Source: Lachnospiraceae bacterium (GTDB taxonomy: Bacteria; Bacillota; Clostridia; Lachnospirales; Lachnospiraceae). Taken from it: DNA of 64,000 nt. Position numbers and translations under genes: made by a program. Numbering within the stretch: the first letter of the stretch is position 1; each line of letters begins with the position of its first letter. The notes beneath the pieces are model-generated. The model was not told the origin of the DNA, ran no database searches, and worked only from the letters and a program-made list of their open reading frames with translations. The stretch is from contig JAFLSW010000001.1 in NCBI GenBank assembly GCA_022510725.1, forward strand, positions 294,150 to 358,149. The letters run 5' to 3'. This document shows, one piece after another, positions 62,501 to 64,000 of this stretch.

Positions 62501-64000
62501 AACCTATGCCGGCGGGGAAAAGGTGCGCTATACCTACGATAAGACAGGCCGCCTTCTGACCGTGACTGACAAAGACGGAAATGTTACATACTATGCTTAT
62601 GATAAGAACGGCAGGCTGACAGAGACCAGACGGGGCAACGGGACCAGGGAAGTCCGGACCTATGATGTGGCAGGCAGGCTCCTGACCCTTACTGACAAGA
62701 CAGCAGCCGGAGCGGTCATAAACGAATATGCTTATACCTATGATGCAGCAGGCAATATCACAGAGATCACAGGCATGGATGCCGGCATATCGGCAGAAAC
62801 TACTGATGTGCTGTTGAAAAACCAGACAACGGCAGAAGGTACTATTGCCATATCCGTTTCCATGACCTATGATAAGGATAACCGGTTGTTATCCTATAAT
62901 AACCAGAAGATAGAGTACGATGCCAACGGCAACATGATAAGAGGCCCCTTAAACGGAGCCATGGCAGACTTTGCCTATGACTGCCGGAACCGTTTGGTAA
63001 AGGTAACGGAAGCAGACGGAACGGTCACTACCTATGAGTATGATGCTGAAGATATCCGTATTGCATCCACCACTGGCAACATCCGGACGGAATATACCAC
63101 AGACAGGCAGAGCGCTTATAGCCAGACCCTGATACGGACAGACTATGAGAAGAGCCTGTTAGGCACCGGCAAAAAAGTAAAAGAAAAAACGATCTATACT
63201 TATGGCTTAGGCCTTATCAATGAGAGGAGGAATGCAGGAGAACAATACTATTACCACTACAACCACATAGGCTCCACCATGGCAGTCAGTGACCAAAGCG
63301 GAGAAGTGCTCTATCGCTTTGTCTACGATACTTATGGAGAACTGAGCGACATCCGGACTGGCGACAGCATCAGTTTAAGAACCATAGAAAAAGCCGATGA
63401 CTATACCCTGGAAGAGTTAGCACATGCCGCAGGCTTCACTTACTTGTACAATGGCCAATACGGCGTGGAAACAGACCAAAACGGCCTCTACTACATGCGT
63501 GCCCGCTATTATGACCAGGATATCAAGCGCTTCATTAACCGGGATATCGTAAGCGGCGATATTACCAACAGTAAAAGTCTGAACCGCTATGCCTATGTAC
63601 AGGGCAATCCCGTAAGCTTAACTGATCCATTCGGATTGTGCCCGGACAGCAATTCCTCTGTCAGACTGGTAAGGACCTTCCTGTGTGATACGGATTGGAG
63701 CACAGTAGGCCATACCGCATTGGATATCGTCGGTATCTTTTGGGATGGAGCAGACCTGATCAATGTATTTTGGTACGCAGCGGAAGGTAATACAGAGATG
63801 GCGATCACCAGTGCAGTCTATGCCCTCCCGGGAATCGGAATGGCTAGCGGCAGGCTGATGATGTGGAGTGATAAGCTGTATAAAGCCGGAAAGACAGTAT
63901 ACCGTGCATCCAAGCTGACGCAGGGCTGCTATGGAGTCATTGGTGGACTGACCATGGCAGGAGCAGGCATCGGCAACATATACAACAGCCTGAAGAACGG
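50553..64000 (+). CDS. Giant secreted Rhs/YD-repeat protein (WapA-like polymorphic toxin), 3' end outside window
   Basis: This frame is open from ATG 50553 to the window end, at least 4482 codons, and is missing from the ORF track because no stop is reached. I checked the frame at several points along its length. Order: signal peptide (1-32); acidic Thr/Glu-rich linker; a beta-repeat region to about 1490 with recurring LNGHTLxxxGDL and DINGGSLIVEG units; Fn3-like modules to about 2460; a PKD domain (YSWDFGDGTG); a carboxypeptidase-regulatory-like domain; DUF6531 near 3030 (GDPIDMSTGAF); dozens of YD repeats (about 3150-4180); the Rhs core (YYMRARYYDQDIKRFINRD, ending DPFGL at about 4360). The hydrophobic start of a variable C-terminal domain follows. 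It is probably a contact-dependent toxin delivered from the cell surface; the toxin and any immunity gene are beyond the window. Confidence 0.92.
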   Translation, partial: MKRFIHRSIAIILAVTMLPFASFADAGVIKAYAAAPSLSQNATVQPEETTEAATSDSTDESESIEETVTETVAVQDEVPVAIAEEEEITTHGGEEIDAFVNAYLKDPEAWEAEHPEISIEDVTVEQDRTLDEDLVVKDLYLNNGQLALNGHTLYVCGDLYQTGGELLLEGGKIVVLGDYDLEAEGQLTMSNEADYILVMGAFHIESDKTTIAFQYGSMEVKGNVVLVGPIQTGEPHRFILSGEEEQHVSLLNDASFGTLELQNYSEKGVIIDTYARWERLITNGCSLTLPEVVQNADRTLQEDETIPGDYVIEGGNLDLNGHTLTIEGSLIQSKGRIDINGGSLIIEGDYRRQSRTKNEDGGYEYGVCAGNLWMGNESDYMLVMGDFYDYPTGSAYVSLGAGCLELKGSYYQLNETTSYSFSAYGSHTLLLSGDGKQVLSCPNEYEKRLRIYNLEITNTSEDGVLFQGCVGVKGLCNSERDSRIEGIIYKESNFLLNSWGSFYNGDIAIYDSSSLNSPFEIGGDLYMQRMFRVYADLTVDGNIYMYNHDIYNDDVGINLYAARLIVKGNVEAKNDTHYNGIYMQSSSSYVLIEGDYILHKFNGRCYSAYGTLELKGNLITYGSLYLDCTLLLRGDKKQEISVSSDTYIKNLVLYNTSEEGICFKSWVDYGTMYNATGCKTTYFDLTAIGGFTLTNDLTIDRSVVMNYGTMDLNGHTLHITGDLIQLDGTMDINGGSLIVDGGYYLGNPETMWDESAQESSVGYLFMDDPDDYVLVKGDFLITFGITYIYREPYYSTRSILTDGVLEVKGNFLQKESTGQSFKESSFPASGNHTVILSGEEGQTVWFSVTDKEGSRFHNLRIENTSEEGITFKGVPCVAGTVYGGGRENHIKGSIALSSLDQINEDYFAGSITNSGTMTIDSDKGIGGDFIITGGSTTNSNVIIKNSRLKIDGNLVLKGILELSEAQVEVLRNVSISQPESIYTYYGILMEHDSDYLLVHGDFRKEDNDSAFTKGTLEVKGNYTDTSTDTYGTGHRVLLSGSKLQTVDAENVTFGTLELQNHSMAGVYSETPIKKNKLILNGCRLTIGDGSGIYGFTLTEDYIAAGDMTLLDDTLDLNGHTLTVQGDLILQGGEVDINGGELIVEGNLRYQSRKLDKTDESLGKYLYTPGYGHLIMDEKEDRVTVKGDVIAQAGESILGDLSLGTVKLWGDIRQIGDHALIFDNQVVFVGGKKQTVYSDAQITFQKIAVSKSGKEGVVFMDDTLVKGTIEDPDKKITGSGALIIADMSQLVSGYFGGNLILEGNSSLEGSIEIGGNLTIAEGSSLDCMDQSLRTANLIVDGTIDTKTALIIIENNLTVQNNGLFIMTNDSYVLVKKNVSFTGPVDHEGYLTKGTLEILGDFTDSGWNRTFIATGDHYTIFRKRNISPGESTRQSMNIDSPNYTHFAKLELTKDLLSINYQEGGYRMVYSPDRIADEVILISLDAIIPEPISSLTAQEVTVTSAYLSYAGNWEEDIVKGFVIFRDGVKVGETTETGYRDTGLMPGHTYTYQVYPFNKDKTLAASSPSYVVVTPEDMDAPSAPANLEITKRTGSAITLSWSGARDNVGVEGYRLYRDETLIYEGTDCTYKDTGLKENTLYTYYVIAYDAAGWESAKSDRADGAVFMPKITSVYPEDYAIIGGDSVRLEVRFANDGNSKGNAVLMEYYDPDAEQFISITQSPLGQKNYDRENLYTFYEWDIRNLTFDGDMDVRFTVTDEDGNKKEQIVTYTLDRTPPKAPESISAEDDGGTAVISWVISASGDCVGYELYKLNKDTEKAEGCIAYIEGRNSGWYRDEQVEDGTNYAYYVRAVDAFGQKSPMSDVANVFIEADTKAPRVSGMKPDAGKVNKITKLEITGSDNRGVDAFDLYIRAWGEEEWSFLTNVTAKDNEGSFDWDTTLYEEDTYYIKVVAKDKSGNESVDLFQRRYEVDNTGIAKIRLLDPSVGSTMIQLAWEDVTESDFGWFIIEELVGEEWKTVGRVSDRLGYRIENLKPEHTYTYRVTGVDHLGNVGIPSDRISVTTLSDTAAPVITAIFPISSFYKDTISLSMQVQDNAGVSYGRFSYSVSGNTLAGGEEFAEIAVIEGSGAAKETLSYVWDISALPEGEITVRFEAWDTAGLHNALYEDAQIENKYIIDRQPPEQVTGVTILSEEGAVVVSWDSVSDKDVASYEIQRAVADEGIYQTLGTTGNILYYYDADVKQGVAYSYRIAATDIAGNRGEFSKEVIGTVKPDETAPIVTGISPTDSMIGSDPTLKILVTDNAALASVSIEYREEDSPVFKEIETITLSGRASYQEFTWDTLGLKEGVNYEIRAKAADTAGNESEYAYKTYQLDLTPPKKPEVTAQTGSFRIELSYTENEEEDFRCYKIYRRAYGETEYACIQATTQNTFIDEVPETDTMYYYKVRAYDIYDNYSESESVVSYANHVDQIAPVADLPDTIFGFTGMEIAFDGTLCNDNVRINRYSWDFGDGTGATGVRPFHTYEQAGIYTVTLTVSDANGNEAMTMSNVQIMDKSNNGSSVIRVLSQDGNAISGAYVYLKMGNNEEDILRLRTDVNGEVRILGKTGVYEYAVYAQDHMPADATFRISNYETLEETITLKRGDVVTGNLTVKRLNLDELVEMGVDLSAPENYHTFRFQVELWFAGRPLPVIMDVTENMDGIRKTDNVNTGKSIGSYTEGDSTIEVELITPEITIEEDDVAPKYGITYLQTTQSVSWLKDMYDVQLGIINNADSGFVITNASATINLPDGLSLAATKSGQTTTTRLPDLDGQESASASWVIKGDKTGEYRLSASFHGVMQPFGADMDAQFETKANVEVPGGEGLHIYVYPEDAYYPGEDYYIQFVIANESAREFYNLKTTLGEYIQPEKTRVAIIKDVNTGSVLRSERSNSGQTYRSASAAQCRQIPIMYDGDIVDVGVFAPGDAIYATYCRKMGNCYSDDIYYELVDSLVSSIEGENLGVEVSLSPIPSHVYKYIVITGTRRYDPAADMDEFNELMGDPIDMSTGAFLQELQTISLNGGNGLTFDLQYNSALASIEGEAGYGWSHDYEQRIEDHGNSLTLYMSPYSTAKFVNEEADSDIAYGTLQDDVIVLDGKAEYTGNYYPTGGALEGWVIEKSENGYDVTDSENSHYLFDSEGRLISIEDVSGQKATLTYGESSMRIEDEQTKESLTISYDEEGYINQVRDHLGRTVTLTHNGGNLTGIAGLTGNTSSYAYDGFHQMISATNADGLTYVRNTYDEYGRVLTQEEAGKAGVTRITYEDTEEGGVLITFRDGEGAVMSVITNKKGEMIKTVDIDGSTTEYIYDSHGNLLDEIDPYGNTVMYQYDENDQMIATYDTAGNVTFTDYDESGNPIRVYSKGQGTAFSYNSQNQLIRSVDPLGKVTLYSYDSRGNLTKQHTEGKGTLMYEYRDGHLTAQTDENGNRTTYGYDSYGNINQVTDAMGNVTLYTYDQAGQLISETRADGAVVTYEYDKVGQQVKSTMTAPDGTKRSQRFAYDGAGRLTQLIDEAGNITTYTYDSYGNKTSTLYPDGTKDTFIYDLSGNLIKKTTAAGMVTEYTYDLNHNMLSETTDGTMVRFEYYPNGKVHKQIMPDGLTYTYSYDNAWNCVLISDNTGRGTIYTYDLIGNCTMERDSLGNTVYYEYDVYGRCIKVTDPNGNTTRYDYDNNDNCIRQTDALGNVTYMTYDSLNRLVKTSMQTDDGEITNTYVYDAMGRTVSVTDGEGITVYMTYDAFGGLLTTMDGEGNIVETNTYDSLGQVARTEDALGNVTTYTYDRMGKVTEAIGYLGTDRQEKTDYSYDADGRILAVTDNAGNITRAAYDGRGNVLSVTDAMGGTTSYSYDSMNRVTQVINAISAKETYTYNARGLLAEAKDNAGNTTEYIYDDIGRITRKKDALGTISYTYDKNGNVLTVSDKNGTITRTYDALNRVTSVTDHQGNTISYGYDQLGNRISITYAGGEKVRYTYDKTGRLLTVTDKDGNVTYYAYDKNGRLTETRRGNGTREVRTYDVAGRLLTLTDKTAAGAVINEYAYTYDAAGNITEITGMDAGISAETTDVLLKNQTTAEGTIAISVSMTYDKDNRLLSYNNQKIEYDANGNMIRGPLNGAMADFAYDCRNRLVKVTEADGTVTTYEYDAEDIRIASTTGNIRTEYTTDRQSAYSQTLIRTDYEKSLLGTGKKVKEKTIYTYGLGLINERRNAGEQYYYHYNHIGSTMAVSDQSGEVLYRFVYDTYGELSDIRTGDSISLRTIEKADDYTLEELAHAAGFTYLYNGQYGVETDQNGLYYMRARYYDQDIKRFINRDIVSGDITNSKSLNRYAYVQGNPVSLTDPFGLCPDSNSSVRLVRTFLCDTDWSTVGHTALDIVGIFWDGADLINVFWYAAEGNTEMAITSAVYALPGIGMASGRLMMWSDKLYKAGKTVYRASKLTQGCYGVIGGLTMAGAGIGNIYNSLKN

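Overview
The window looks like the chromosome of a spore-forming clostridium, most likely a member of the Lachnospiraceae. The evidence is the sporulation set spoVAA/AB/AC, spoVAD and spoVAE, low-to-moderate GC with clostridial sigma-A promoters, TTG/GTG starts behind strong GGAGG sites, and small proteins (DUF6472, DUF5721) that I know mainly from that family. Product names rest on motif recognition in the translations, not on database searches. No rRNA, tRNA, CRISPR array, prophage or intact insertion sequence was seen.

Layout. 0-6 kb: the end of a DUF885 protein, spoVAA-AB-AC, then a signalling operon of a FapA-family protein with about nine N-terminal repeats, a REC/HD-GYP response regulator and an Hpt protein. 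6-15 kb: small housekeeping and accessory genes, including an Rpn-type nuclease, a PadR-DUF3887 pair, alkD-like glycosylase, glpK, bioY behind a BirA operator, DUF1284 and a zinc-ribbon Ser/Thr kinase. 15-16 kb: spoVAD standing alone.

16-25.5 kb is an accessory signalling island. A LytTR regulator and an AgrC-like kinase lie between two matching pairs of direct repeats, each pair set at the same distance from a TTGACA box. One promoter reads left into a membrane protein with an ICMT-like methyltransferase domain. The other reads right into about seven or eight uncharacterised membrane or exported proteins, starting with a tandem paralogous pair. 25.6-30.4 kb: a chemotaxis receptor, a 7TM/degenerate-GGDEF/HD-GYP protein, ridA, and spoVAE behind a sigma-G-like promoter. 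31-34 kb: degV, a Phd/RelE-type toxin-antitoxin pair and a CPBP protease, among three copies of a foldback repeat with terminal inverted repeats.

34-40 kb: divergent arginine genes, argG-DUF1294 leftward and argC-DUF6472-GNAT-argB-argD rightward, with ArgR-like boxes between them; argJ is absent and an acetyltransferase sits where it might be expected. 40-49.5 kb: an orphan solute-binding protein, a DMT-type membrane protein, and comEA, a PhoB/WalK-like two-component pair, a GerMN lipoprotein, comEC and holA.

49.6-64 kb: a small secreted YD-repeat/BspA protein overlapping by one base an unbroken reading frame of more than 4480 codons that runs off the window and is missing from the supplied ORF track. 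It encodes a secreted giant: beta-repeat stalk, Fn3-like modules, PKD, DUF6531, YD repeats, Rhs core and the beginning of a variable C-terminal tip, the plan of a WapA/Rhs polymorphic toxin. This locus and the LytTR island are the two most interesting systems here.
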